DNA from: Hyposmocoma kahamanoa
Lineage: Eukaryota; Arthropoda; Insecta; Lepidoptera; Cosmopterigidae
Assembly: GCF_003589595.1 (NCBI RefSeq)
Contig: NW_020653900.1
Span: forward strand, 1,463,314 to 1,527,313
Length of the DNA stretch: 64,000 nucleotides
Direction: 5' to 3'
Positions 23,202 through 34,770 of this stretch are shown one piece after another. Numbering within the stretch: the stretch's first letter is position 1; every line of letters starts with the position of its first letter. The position numbers were made by a program, and so were the translations under genes. Under the pieces are notes generated by a model, which was not told the origin of the DNA, ran no database searches, and worked only from the letters and a program-made list of their open reading frames with translations.

Positions 23202-24419
23202 CTGTAAAAAACAAAATTGATCCATATACTGTCAGGTTACTGACAAAATAGTAAAGATTAAAATTAAACAAAGATATTGAAAGGGAACACAATTTTTACT
23301 AGTTCAAGCAAGAAATTATGAAGAAAGGAGTGATGGTGTGAAAGAAATTAAATATTCTCATATGCAATGAATTAGAATCGCCAGCTCAAGCTTGAATTTT
23401 AAAATTCAAATCTATTGTAGACAATTTAATAATGCAGTGGTTGACATTGAACAAATAAATTCTTTGAACCATAATAAACTCTCAAAAACAACTCTTAACA
23501 ACAATAAGTAACAAAACTACACAAAAACTGCAAAATAAATATAGTTGCAAGGGATTCAAATTCATTGCACATGAGTATAAATATCGATGGAAAAAATCAG
23601 ATTAAAAATTATATAGATTATAAACGTGAAAAATCTTTGACCCAACAAATATTATAATAAGAAAAACCGTGTCGCGGCGCGCTCGGTTTGTGAGATTCTT
23701 TATTTTCAATTACTTACGCACCAGTATTTTTTCTACAAAACCGTGACCGTTATAGTTTATACAGGAAACCCTGGTTAACCAAACAAAAGCTGGGTCAGAC
23801 AATACTTTTTTCGGTTAAACCATGAACATCTAATACTACGGTATATTGTATTGTCATTTCACTATGTATCTTTGAAAGATTTTAAAGGTCTAATGAATTG
23901 AACTATCTCTTTGTGGGCTATACCATAGACTAATAACCCAAAAGGATTGCTAATTGCGATTCAAGACAGTGTATGGCGCTTATTTGATATTAAAGAAAAC
24001 GCACGCTCATGTGATATTAGAATAATAACATGCTATATCTGGTTTAGTCTGTTATAATGCATGCGAATAAATGCATCACTTTCAATACTTCTGCATGCCT
24101 ATTGTTTGGCCGGACACAGCGAAACTCTACTTATTTTGTACATGTCAACTTCCAAACAACCTGTGTTTTCACAAATAAATGAATTATGATTGTGATTATT
24201 GCACAGAGATTAATATGGACATTGTTGCCATTTTTTTATTTTGTATAGAATTAGTGCCATTTTTTTCGAACACACACAATGCCATCTATTGATACGCATT
24301 TTTATCAAAGTCAAAAAAACAATTTTAGACCGCGTCTCAATATTCGAAAAAAGATAAAAAAGGACACTAGGATAAACACTGACTGCTTTACATAATATAA
24401 ATTAAATCCAGACTAAATT
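23202..24419. other. Start of the roughly 31-kb intron, AT-rich
   Basis: It follows the acceptor of terminal exon A on the minus strand. I found no receptor exon, tRNA or clear mobile element here. Confidence 0.45.
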
Positions 24420-24655
24420 TAAGACGGGTTTTTGACATTTATCAGAGTTAATTAAATATTAGACAACATCACGTACCTTGGTCTGATCCCAAAGTGCTAA
24501 AGCACTTGTGTTATGAAAATCGGAAACAACAATGGTACAACAAACACCCATACTCTAGACAATATAGAAAAATTAGATTTTCTTCATTAACCCGGCCGGG
24601 GATCGAACCCAGGACACTCGACTATAGAGGCGGTCATATAAATTAGTTACGATTT
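24420..24655 (-). repeat. tRNA-derived SINE
   Basis: On the minus strand a tRNA-like head with a good B box (gggttcgatccccgg, near 24600) is followed by a body reading gaagaaaatctaatttttct, ccattgttgtttccgatttt and ataacacaagtgctttagc. The tRNA part lacks a convincing cloverleaf, so this is a SINE and not a working tRNA gene. Confidence 0.7.
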
Positions 24656-25411
24656 GTGGTGCGGAGATTAGCAATCCTCCAGAATTATCCTCCATGGCTG
24701 TACATACCTTATATTCTTTATTAAAGTTGAAATTACATTTTTATAATTACATACTCGGTATTATTTTTTGGGTTTACGACTTTCGGAGGCGTTTGTGATA
24801 GCCCGGGTTTCGATTTCGAGTACGGTTAACCGGGGTTTTACTACTTATAACCTTTGTAATACACTCACATTTAATTCGAGCCACCTTGCGTTTTCAGTAT
24901 TAAATGCCCTAGTCTTATGTTTGATAAACTAAAAACTAGGAAATATACCAGTTAAAAAAAAGGTATAGGTAAACGTCATTTCCATAAGTTCTTGTTGAAA
25001 ATTTGAATTTGTAATACCGGAATACCGGAAAACTTTTTCTTCGATGGTAACAGTATTCTTATATTTGGCTTTAGGGCTTTAGCTCTATAAGAAAAAAAAT
25101 ATAAGGTGGCTGGAATTATCTGCACGAAAGTGTACATTAATAATAAATTAATAACAATAAAATCAAAATGAATTCATATGTATAGTATGTAACAAAAAGG
25201 TTCCGATTATTTTTCGAATTTAGATTTTCTTTTAGTTTGTTATCTCCATCTCATTTCATGGAAAGTGACGATGACATCGACGTTGAAGCCTAAACACGAA
25301 GAAGAACACCTAAATAATACCTATTCACTCTTTCCTTCAAAAGTTGATTATACTAATAAAATAAAGCGGGAAACATTACCACACAAAATGCACAATTGCA
25401 AACAGACTACG
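24656..25411. other. Intron sequence, nothing recognised
   Basis: AT-rich and non-coding by eye. Confidence 0.4.
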
Positions 25412-25665
25412 TCTAGTTCCATTCCATCATCATGGGACTAGACGTGGGCTGGAGTTCCACGACCATGTTATGGATATTCCAATTCGCGTTTCGCTTCCAC
25501 ATTTACATGGCGAACGGCAAAGGAGTGGATTCCCTGCTTGCAGAATTGTTCCCCGAATGCTATAACTAGGGCCTTTTCAAAGCGAGAGTGAATAGGCACT
25601 ATTTAAGTGTGCATTCTACATCGTCGACCTCATCGTCGCTTTCCATCAGGTGAGATGTTAATCTG
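25412..25665 (+). pseudogene. CR1-like LINE 3' end
   Basis: It matches the final coding blocks and 3' end of the copy at 16316-16865: 'actagacgtgggctggagttc', 'atttacatggcgaacgg', 'ggccttttcaaagcgagagtgaatagg', 'ctcatcgtcgctttccatcagg'. Frame destroyed. Confidence 0.75.
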
Positions 25666-26929
25666 GTACGAAGTCTAGATCAAGTTTGACTTTTAAGATA
25701 AGTCGTTTAAGATAAGTACGCTACAAAGTCCAAGGCATAGAGCTTAGAATAATGAAATTATTTATTACACTACGAATTTAAAAAAGTTTAGAGTTGAATA
25801 ATACAGTTACAGTTTTATAATATGTAACCAACGCCTGTACTAGGAAAAAGATTGGTGAAAGAAACGATTTTTAGGCTTTCATGATTGTTACAAATTGGTT
25901 CGAATTGCGTAGATTAAATTTGTTTTCTTTTTTCCAACAAACCAGTGTTTCGAGATCTTCACAGCACGAGTATGCACGAGGAGATATCCAGTACCTACCA
26001 TAGCTTAATGTTTTTTTTTTACTTTACAGTCCCGATCTGTATTTATGTCTCAGGGTTGACGGGCGCAGTACCAATGCCCCTTCACTTGGTATCATAAAAA
26101 AAAATATAAAATCTGTTGATGCTCTAAGATACCTGATTTCCTAACCGACCATTTGGTTCGAGAAGATCAGTGTGAAGAAAACTGTTGAACAAACTTAACA
26201 TTTAACCTGTAAGCCGTAATTTTGATATCTCTTCCCTACTGCATCACTAGTTTAAGAAACTTTTACACCAATTTGATCTTTAATTACTTTATGTAAGTAC
26301 AAATTTCAATCAAATAGCTGGAATTTCCTTACACTTTTTTGTAGACTGCTTAAGAAGACTCTCAAAAACAAAAGGTCGACTAAGAAAGAAATAATAATAA
26401 TAATAATAATAATCTTAGAGCATAGAGTGTAAGTTGCGATTTTCAAATCACAACGCAGGATATGAAATTCTAAGTTGATCTAGATAAATAACTTTATTTC
26501 GTCAATTAGAAAGAAAACTGTTTTTCGGGTGTGACTTGCGTGTATTTGTTTTATGAAACACATCAAGGTTTGGGAGGTTTAAATGTCCCAGGCTCACGGC
26601 GGACTTAGTCAAGCCTAATTAATTGAAGTGCCTACAAATTTGCTCGATTTCTGACGATCTTAATTTGCATTCAATTTACTGTGTTTTGATCAACAGATTT
26701 GCCAGATTTTATCGGTCGTTACTGTAGCCTGTTAGTGATCGATAAATATCAAGGTTAAAATCGATCGCATTGTAGGCACCTAATTACGCCTAATTTAAAT
26801 GCCACAGGGACGGTCAACAAAACCGCGTTGTCGATGTATCTATTGCTGACGCATTTACTCGATTTTGTCTGATCATACATAATATTGGGTTATGGCAAAA
26901 TGTCTAATTTGAAAAATCATAGTTTTAAG
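25666..26929. other. Intron sequence with several repeat fragments
   Basis: It holds single arms of the foldback repeat (25910-25990 and 26520-26600), a deleted B repeat (26015-26105), a block at 26200-26285 that recurs at 42765-42875, and an (AAT)n run at 26390-26412. Confidence 0.55.
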
Positions 26930-27560
26930 AAAAATATATACATATACATCAATATTTTTCCACGTTTGACTTTGACACTTATCAGAAATTGAAACTGCTG
27001 AACGAAAACGATGAAACCGTTATAATCACTACAAATGACTATACAAATGTAGAAAATTCGGACACATTTCGAATATGCGCTTGTGCACTAAGTCCGATTT
27101 AAAGCCGTTCTATTCTATTCTATTATATTCTAAAATACGAATATCGCTAGTATACCTAGAGATAAAATGACACTTCGGACACCTGTGACATTTTGAACCG
27201 TCATTTCTCGGATTCGGAACTGGGGGTCTACTCTCGATCTCCGTCCGACATCCGTCCGAAACAATTACTGTCAAATAAGCAATACTTGACCAAATGAAAA
27301 GACGCGTGATGCGAATGAAGCTTCATACTTGATACTTGTCTTTTAATTTTGTCGAATATTACTTATTTGACAGTAATTGTTTCGGACGGATGTCAGACGG
27401 AGATCGAGAGTAGACCCCCAGATACGAATCGGACGTACTGCGCAAATGCTCTATTGGTTTTTTCGCTGTTGTCCAATCGTTTTAAATCTTGTTTTTCTCT
27501 AACTTGCGTTGAACCTTCGAATTATATTTCTCCAATTGTTTTCAGTTTTTCCCTACCCAA
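26930..27560. repeat. Low-copy repeat interrupted by a MITE
   Basis: Positions 26930-27040 and 27450-27560 resemble the left and right parts of 12290-12500. The inner left edge (ctcggattcggaa) and right edge (cggac..tactgcgcaaatgctc) resemble the uninterrupted sequence at 51326-51370. Confidence 0.55.
27223..27418. mobile_element. Palindromic MITE 'G', about 196 bp
   Basis: Arms of about 55 bases: gggggtctactctcgatctc ... caattactgtcaaataag, and the reverse complement ending gatcgagagtagaccccc. The inner loop has 'gaatgaagcttcatact'. A second full copy is at 48968-49168; fragments are at 61238-61275 and 63236-63340. No transposase. Confidence 0.85.
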
Positions 27561-28439
27561 CTGTGTATCGAGTGATCGTCTATTTCTTATACGTTTACTC
27601 GATTTTGTCTGATCACACGTGTCTATCGTTATAAAATCCAGTACCAAATCCGTAGGCACAATTTACATCCGAAAAATAGATTAATTTCCAATCTGTAACA
27701 ACCACGAAAACCTAAGAACTTGTTATATCGTCAAACTGCTTTCTTATCATTTAGCGCGATGACAGATTGATTTAGGATGGGACATTTTTGTTACAATTAG
27801 TACACAGTGATAAGTAAATAAATATGTTACCTGGTTTGAAAATATAATTACACAAAATTACTAAAATTAAAAACATGCCAAATGAAGCCACAAAGTGATT
27901 ATTAGACAACAACACTAAAAGCATTTATAACTTCGTGTTAAAAAAGTTTGATTGCGGTAAAAAGATATCGGGAAAAAATTATGAACTTCCACACTATTTA
28001 TTAACATATAACATTTATACAAGACAGCAATGACATCTATATAAAAGTAAGCGAAAATTTTACACACCTTGTTTTATAAAGGGTTTTGGAATGTATCGTA
28101 GATTGTTTAGTAGATTTGGCAAATTCCTTTGGAAAAAAATATTGGTAAAAACAACAATAAAATTGCGTGTAAATGTTTTTTATTGAATTAAGTAATGTTC
28201 CATTTTTAATTCAATTCAGTACAATAAAGTAGATCCGTACAAAACTTCAAATTTCTCGACGACCGACGTGCGGTTAGCGGCCGCTATCTATTCAGAAATC
28301 ACAACAACAGGTAAACAGTAGTGGCTAAAAATGACTAGCTACATGTAACTGACATTGCAATATTTTGGTATTCTGCTCTTTAGGGCTTGAACAGTAGCAA
28401 ATGACTTCGACAGTTTGACCTCTAAGCATTAGTTAGGGC
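27561..28439. other. Intron sequence, nothing recognised
   Basis: AT-rich and non-coding by eye. Confidence 0.4.
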
Positions 28440-28800
28440 GCATTTATTCCACACGAATTTCATCGCGTACGCCGCGCGGACACCTGCTCGGGGATCGCGT
28501 TGTCGCCGCGTAGCGACCGCGTGCATCTAACTGTTTAAGGTTGTGATCTATATATGCTCTATTTATTTATTAGTATCTCGGGCGCGCGGTTGAGGCTGGC
28601 TTGTCTTGGTCTATGCAGCGACCGCGCGGTTATATTATTTAGAGGAATTCAATTGTTGTTACCTAGTAAATAGAATTCAGATTCGCTATGAATGTACGTG
28701 AAAGTGTGGTAACTGGGCGGTCGCCGCGCGGCCGGCCTCGCGAGAAATTTCGCGTTGTGTGACTGGGCGCTAACAATTTCATACGCCATGTATCGGCCAC
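28440..28800. repeat. GC-rich dispersed repeat 'L', opposite orientation
   Basis: The reverse complement shares with 20060-20600 the blocks 'ttaccacactttcacgtacat', 'gaattctatttactaggtaac', 'aaccgcgcggtcgctgc', 'gacaagccag' and 'cagttagatgcacgcggtcgc'. It occurs in a single unit here. Confidence 0.75.
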
Positions 28801-29559
28801 GCACTTGTACTTAAACAAATTCAAATATGGATAAGTTGTAAATTAGAATAAATGCAATAATGCCTACGTTGTTGTTCTCTCAAAGACATTTGAAAATAAA
28901 CTTTTTGCAGACATTACCTATATCATATTTCAGGGGCCAATGTTGCAATTACGTAAATAATGAAAGTATTAAATCATGCAATGATTCGATCGTTGATTAT
29001 TTACTAAATTAGTAAGGCAACATCGATAATTGGTAATGAATTTAATGAATGCCATTTATTGAAACTCTGCCATTGCTATATAATCTAAGACTCTTAATGG
29101 ACAGAGATATAGATTATCCCAATAAAGACCACAAAATTTAAAATATAAAATTTAGGTTAAATAAAAAAGTTACTTTACACGGACAGTCTTTAAACTTTAA
29201 CATATTACTTAAGGCAGGTGTAGTTGGTGTACACTGCGCACATCAGCCTGGGGCTTTAGCGTAAGTTTTCAAATACGTAAACTTAACCATCGCGTTCGTG
29301 TTAACATTTTAATTTAAACTTTATAAACATATAATTAAGATCTAAATAAAAATTTTAAAGCAAACGCGGTAGTTAAATTTGAATGATTACAAATTTACCC
29401 TCAGGCCTTTTGTCCAGTAAGCGAACAGGTGAAGACTGAAAATCAGCAATTCTGAGTTTTTAATCTTTGTCTTAATTGTATTTTATGTAAGTCTATAATT
29501 AATGCGATTTCCAAGTTTCGAGAGGAAAAACAAATATCTTTTAATATGTTTATTTTATT
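28801..29559. other. Intron sequence, nothing recognised
   Basis: AT-rich and non-coding by eye. Confidence 0.4.
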
Positions 29560-29796
29560 AACCGACTTAAAAAAAGGATGAGGTTCTCAATTCGACTCTA
29601 TTTTTTGCATGTATGTTACGGCATTTGTGAACCGATTTTGATGATTCTTTTTTTGTTGGAAAGAGAGTACCTCAGTATTTGTTCCATTTAAATTTGAAGA
29701 AAATATTCCGCTTGTAAGGAGGTCAAACTGGGGGATGAAATTGATTTCGCGTCCTTTCCAGTAACCGATTTCAATAAAACAATAAAACTTGACAAA
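29560..29796 (+). mobile_element. MITE-like element 'A', left part of a split copy
   Basis: It starts aaccgacttaaaaaaaggatgagg and runs to 'cgatttcaataaaa..cttgacaaatag', where the B repeat begins. The missing right end (ccacgaacttttgaggtcagttttttt) lies at 30655-30685. Confidence 0.7.
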
Positions 29797-30100
29797 TAGA
29801 TTTTTTTATAATATCCAGTGACGGGACGAACAAGTCGTGCACCTGACGGTAAGCTACGCGCCTGTCCGTAACAGTTGCAGTGCGACTCAGAGCTTTAAAT
29901 TGCAAAGATCTGAGGGGCACTGCACTGCGCCCATTACCCTGACATATAAGTTGACAAGTCCCATGTGCCTGTAATTTCACCAGTACCCTTACCCTTCAAA
30001 ACCGAAACGCATTAATGCTAACATTACTACTTGGTGGTACAAATAGGTAAGGTGGCAGTATTTCCCTGGACAAACTCTTTCACAAGGAGCTCTGCGGCTG
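29797..30100 (+). repeat. Dispersed SINE-like repeat 'B', full-length reference copy
   Basis: Order of blocks: T-rich start, 'gacgggacgaacaagtcgtg', 'cctgacggtaagctacgcgc', 'cagagctttaaattgcaaag', 'gacatataagttgacaagtc', 'acccttacccttcaaaac', 'aataggtaaggtggcag', 'cacaaggagctctgc'. It is the most common repeat in the window (about a dozen copies) and has no ORF. RNA-derived origin is an inference. Confidence 0.7.
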
Positions 30101-30299
30101 ATATAAATATACCTAATTTATTTTTTATTTATTTATGGCATAGTAACAGACATCAGATACAAACAATATTTAAAAAAAAGCACTTTAAAACTAATACAGT
30201 AGGCATATCCGGGCCCAGTTATAACTATGCTCAACATTCATAAGTACTTAAAAGGACGCTAAATTTATTATTATTATACAAAAAAAACAAAACAAAAAG

Positions 30300-30649
30300 A
30301 ATACATTATTTACTTTACAACAATGCAAGAAGGGACCTCATAAAGTAGGGACACCGCAGTTAAAAATATCACAATCAGAACATATTTCGTTGTAATACCC
30401 ACACACCCTATACAGAGGGTTATATATTTTGTAAGGGGTATAATGAATAATCGTTGCTTACGCACAGACCGAGTCGGAATTCTGAACAGCAACATCTCTA
30501 TATAGTAAGCCACCGTCAGAGAGTCCATTGGGAATTTTATGCAGTGTACTTAAATCACCTATCCACCTACGTTTTTCCAAAGAAACCATATGAAAGTAGC
30601 TCAAGCCATCATCATAATCCCGTATTGTTTTACGTATACTACATTTCAC
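30300..30649 (-). pseudogene. LINE C-terminal fragment
   Basis: The minus strand reads MVSLEKRRWIGDLSTLHKIP and, after a frameshift, YNPLYRVCGYYNEICSDCDI, the pattern of a LINE reverse-transcriptase C-terminus. It sits inside the split A element. Confidence 0.55.
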
Positions 30650-30685
30650 AGTTCCACGAACTTTTGAGGTCAGTTTTTTTTATAA

Positions 30686-32029
30686 AAAAGTTACAATTAT
30701 TATGTTTGTTTTATTTATAAAGGGAGTGATCACATTTATTTTTAAACATTTTTCATTTTGTATTTTTTAACCGACTTCAGAAAAAGAGGAGGTTCTCAAT
30801 TCGACTGTATGTTTTTATGTGTACTGTTCATCCCTATCCAAACCTCAAATCAGATTGTTCTAAATTGCTATGTTGTTATATTGAATGACATAGGTACCGA
30901 TATGTTTGTAAGTTTAAGTCGTTAATGTTATTTGTAAATTATTTCGTATTAATGGCTGGTTTGTTTTTGTGGAGCTGGTCGAGATGCATCACATAACTCT
31001 TATTTCAATTCGACTCATCCGAAGAGTACATAATATATTATTCAAATCAAGGCCTAGCAATAGGTGTTTATCAGAATTTTTATATGTTATTTCGTTTTGG
31101 AAATATAAAGTCGAACAACGATCGATCTGATATCCAAAGCGAAGAACAAAATGTAGTGTCCTGAGAATAAGCAGTCCTAATGTAGTAGTCGAAATGTAGG
31201 AAGTTCCTTCAAATGGGTGGGGTCTGAAAAACAGCTTTAGCTGAGACTCTTACATTTTTATCTATTACACACGATGCTATTTAAGGATAAACTTGTATAT
31301 TACTGTACTCTACAATGGTAGATAAACAACGTTCTTTATTATTATTATGATTAAAGCGATATCGTTTACGCTTGTTTCCGTTTAGCTTGGACAGTCGACT
31401 AAGTCAAACCCATCGTCTCTGAAATCTAAATCGAAAACTATCTTTTCTATCCATTGCGAGTGTTACCATCGTTTTTAGAGCAAAATGTTGTACCTATAGA
31501 TTTTCGTTTAACAAAAAGCATTCAAAAGACTTTCACACCATTTATCTATTAAACCGATCGACGCTCAATACATCCTTCCTTCGTAATAGAGATGGGATAA
31601 TCCGAATACGCGGATCATCCTTGAAGGTTTGGATACGGTGCGGACTATCGATGTTTCGATAGTCATCCTAGAATCTAATTGTAATGCAATAAGTACGTAA
31701 ATACTTGCAGTGAATTCGGGTCAATTTCAAATTAAATTTTTGTGCCAAATTTAATTTCAAGTGTATCATGAACTTTTCGGTGAAGGGAAATGTTGTGATA
31801 AAACCTGTACGTCGAAGAAGGTTCATAACCCTTGAAAACGTGTGAAGTCCCCAACATGCATTGAGAAAGAGGTCTCTACTGCCCCCAGTGGGCGCTGAAG
31901 AGTCCTAGGGCCCCCCGCCCGGTAGGGGACTCAGAAGCAATTGGGGGCGTTGATGTTGGCCAGGGAGTGATACCGCATTGAATAAAAAAACCTAAATTAT
32001 CTGTATGAACTATTATTATTATTATTAGG
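30686..32029. other. Intron sequence with a short A fragment
   Basis: Positions 30763-30815 are the first about 50 bases of an A element. A GC-richer spot at 31870-31960 (gtgggcgctgaag, gccccccgcccggtagggg) is unexplained. No gene. Confidence 0.45.
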
Positions 32030-32485
32030 GTGGCTTCATTTGAGGCCTATGAGCCCCTCATCACTGCGACCATTAAATTATCTATTGTGATCACCACTAA
32101 TTACAGTTCGGAGCAAAGACCAATAGCATTAAGGAACTGAAGGACTTTCATGGCTCCGACAGTTTTTATGTCCTCTGTTTGTGGCCTGTGCCTACCCAGT
32201 ATGGAATTTCTCACGCCCATTAGAGGGCAGCGCTGGGTGAGGAGATGCACAGGAGTTTCATCCGCCTCGTGGCAGAATCTACATTCTCTGTTTTCTCTCT
32301 ATCCAATATTTGACATGTGCTTGTTCAAGCCACAATGCCCTGTCAAGGTTCTTGTCAGCACTCTGATGCCATTCCTGTCCAGTGACAGAGCTTCTCTACA
32401 GTGTTTGGCACTGAAGGCAGCTATCAGGGCTTTTGAATGCTCAAGACCCTTAGTCTGCAGCCACACGTCACGGGAGACGTAAACT
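32030..32485 (-). pseudogene. Retroelement RNase H / C-terminal zinc-finger fragment
   Basis: The minus strand reads ALIAAFSAKHCREALSLDRN, LTRTLTGHCGLNKHMSNIG, then CRFCHEADETPVHLLTQRC and GVRNSILGRHRPQTEDIKTV. This is the RNase H end with a CxxC..H..C zinc motif, seen in R1/I-type LINEs. One stop interrupts it. It is the best-preserved non-receptor coding trace in this part of the window. Confidence 0.7.
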
Positions 32486-32639
32486 ATACTACATACATAT
32501 AATTTTTTCCCTATGATATGATTTTTGTGTTAAGTTCAAAATAATGTAAAAAATACGTGTTTTCAACAATTTTTTAGTGATGGTGGTCGTTGAATTTTTT
32601 TATGTTGCTTAAGTGGACGTATAAATAATTAACAAGGAA

Positions 32640-32885
32640 TTAAAAGCAGTAGAGCTCCTTGTGAAGGGGTTTGTCCGGAGAAATACTTGGTAGCATTGCT
32701 GCGTTCCAGTTTTGAAGGGTAAGGGTGCTGGCGAAAGAACAGGCATATTTGACTTGCCAAGTTATTCCTCAGGGTGACGGGCAGTGCCCCTCAGATCTTT
32801 CCTATTTAAAGCTCTGGATAGGCGTGTCGCTTACTATAAGACGCACGTCTTGTTCGTCCCTTCACTTGATATTTAAAAAAAAAAG
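32640..32885 (-). repeat. Dispersed SINE-like repeat 'B'
   Basis: Inverted relative to 29797: 'agcagtagagctccttgtgaa', 'gaagggtaagggtgctgg', 'gacgggcagtgcccctcag', 'cttgttcgtcccttcacttgatat'. Confidence 0.75.
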
Positions 32886-33189
32886 AATAGCCGTATACTT
32901 TATTAAAATAAAATTTCCTTTACGCCGTTTTACTCCGGTCAAATTCATCAGTGGCAGTGGCGGAGAGGATAAATCACATGTCTATTAGGTACTTAAGATG
33001 TTTTGACGTGAAAAGCCTATAAAATTAGATAGTAACAGATACGATACCTCAACTCTATTTTAGATAAAGCTGACACCGCACAAACTGGTATTGACTAGTG
33101 ATAAAGATCATCTTTGCAATAGCGGGCACTTATTTAACACTGTACCTTCATATTTACTTAAAATGTGTGATATCGTTTATCTAAAACCT

Positions 33190-33262
33190 TTCATCATCAT
33201 CATCATTTTAGCCGAAAGTCGTCCATTGCTGGACATAGACCTCCCCCTAAGAACGAAATATT
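33190..33262 (-). pseudogene. RTE-type LINE 3' tail crumb
   Basis: A (CAT)n run is followed by 'ttagccgaaagtcgtccattgctggacatagacctcccccta'. Inverted, this is the '..GGCCTATGCCCAGCAGTGG..' end of RTE elements, also seen at 61090 and 61960. Confidence 0.7.
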
Positions 33263-33290
33263 TATATATATCTTTCTTCTTTCATATATA

Positions 33291-33680
33291 TGTAACAAAG
33301 TAGTGGAGTAATTTCGCTTAAGAATAATTGAATATCAATTCAATAAAATTTAAATACAATGAATAGCGATATCCTAGCCAGGGCTGGTAGCTGTAAAGGT
33401 ATCTAACGGGGAGATGAAATACTCTAGATTTGTCATAAATGGCGCTACGGCTAAAAAGTCGTTGAAAAAAAAACCAAATACAAAGACACAACTACAAACA
33501 CACAGAAAAATTCGTGAAGTCCGCTGGTTCGTTCCGTGGCTAAGTTGGTATAGCGTCTGTCACGGTATGCTAGAAGACATCGGTACGAATCCGGCCGGAT
33601 CGAAGGAATTTTTTATTATAACAAACTAGTGGAGTATTTCACTTAAAAATAATTGAATATCAATTCAATACAATTTATAT
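33291..33680 (+). repeat. tRNA-like repeat 'E', reference copy with repeated ends
   Basis: The core at 33525-33605 has an A-box-like 'gtggctaagttggtatagc' and a B-box-like 'cggtacgaatccggcc'. It is preceded by 'atggcgctacggctaaaaagtcgtt'. The segment 33291-33355 (acaaagtagtggagtaattt ... gaatatcaattcaata) is repeated at 33616-33680, so the monomer of about 325 bases ends as it begins. Confidence 0.7.
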
Positions 33681-33918
33681 TATAATTAAGTTAACTTGCA
33701 AGCGCATGTTGCGCTAGCATCTGTTTGACAATTGTCCAAATCAAGACTGTATAATATTGCTATGGGTACACATTATTTTATTATGCATGTAAGTTTATTA
33801 TGTACGTATAATAATATTTTTTCTGTTTGGCCCAATGGTTGACTCGTAGAGAATGCCTTATGACATAAAGTCTGCCATTTCTATTGTACAAGAAAGTTTA
33901 AGTAAATAAATTTAATAA

Positions 33919-34122
33919 ATTGTCCTTTCGCTATTAAACATTGACATTAATTGGTCCTGTGACAAACCAGTATCCATTGACGACGATGAATTCGATCGTA
34001 AAGCATCTAGAGATCAACCTGACAATGAACACATAATTATTAGGGACAAGATATCAGGAAATAATGTCGATGTATTTGCTAAAGTGCTTGATTCTGAAAC
34101 TTTTGCTAGTCATGTCAAATAG
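33919..34122 (+). pseudogene. Unidentified coding-like fragment
   Basis: A frame free of stops for 67 codons ends in TAG: NIDINWSCDKPVSIDDDEF, then DRKASRDQPDNEHIII, NNVDVFAKVLDSETFASHVK. The balanced, polar composition looks like protein and not AT-rich noise. There is no start codon and no clear splice acceptor, and I do not recognise the family. It may be an exon remnant or a piece of a mobile-element protein. Confidence 0.4.
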
Positions 34123-34144
34123 ATAGCGTTAAAACAAACTTAAG

Positions 34145-34335
34145 ACTTAAGGCTAGATAATTAATATTATAACGCCGTAATAACCCGCACTCGAAGCGAC
34201 AAAAATTTTGCCGCGTTCAGCTACTGTCCGCGCTGACCGTACACCACTGCATCCTCGCCTCCCGCGCTTCGTAGCGCAAGATGGCGGAGACCCCCGCATT
34301 CGCGTCTCACGCGCCGTGCGAGTTTTTTTTATCAT
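34145..34335. other. GC-rich block, unexplained
   Basis: A CpG-rich 190-base stretch ('gcaagatggcggagaccccc', 'gcgtctcacgcgccgtgcg') in AT-rich surroundings. A related 'aaaatggcggct' phrase occurs inside the element at 38070-38680. No convincing protein. Confidence 0.4.
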
Positions 34336-34462
34336 AGACTGATATGTAACTATAAAATTTATGTAATAATTTCAATATTCCGTGATTAAAAGTGTTTTCA
34401 ACATCATTGGAGGTCTACAATATGCATAAAATAAAAACAGGCGGAGAAACGTTGACACAGAT

Positions 34463-34770
34463 CCTCATTCACAAGGAGCTCTACTGCAACGATTTAGTAG
34501 CAGTAGAGCTTCTTGTGAAAGAGTTCGTCCAGGGAAGTACTGCCACCTTACCTATTTCTGCCGCCAAGCGGTAATGTCAGCATTACTGTGTTCCGGGTTT
34601 GAAGGGTGCCGGTGAAATTACAGGCAGTGACTTATTTACTTATGTCTCGGGGTGACGGGCGCAGTGACAGTGCCTCACAGATCTTTGCCATATAAAGCTC
34701 TGAGTAGCACTGAAACTGTTATGGACGGACGTATAGCTTACCATCAGGCGCACGATGTGTTCCCTGTAGT
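34463..34770 (-). repeat. Dispersed SINE-like repeat 'B', near full length
   Basis: Inverted relative to 29797. It contains a small internal inverted duplication of the 'aaggagctctactgc' end at 34471-34512. Confidence 0.75.

Noticed and set aside
22986..23225. Open frame antisense or out of frame across terminal exon A
   Set aside because: A shadow of the receptor exon in another frame that crosses the splice acceptor.
26390..26412. CRISPR-like regular repeats
   Set aside because: A simple (AAT)n run. No spacer-repeat structure exists in the window, and the DNA is eukaryotic.
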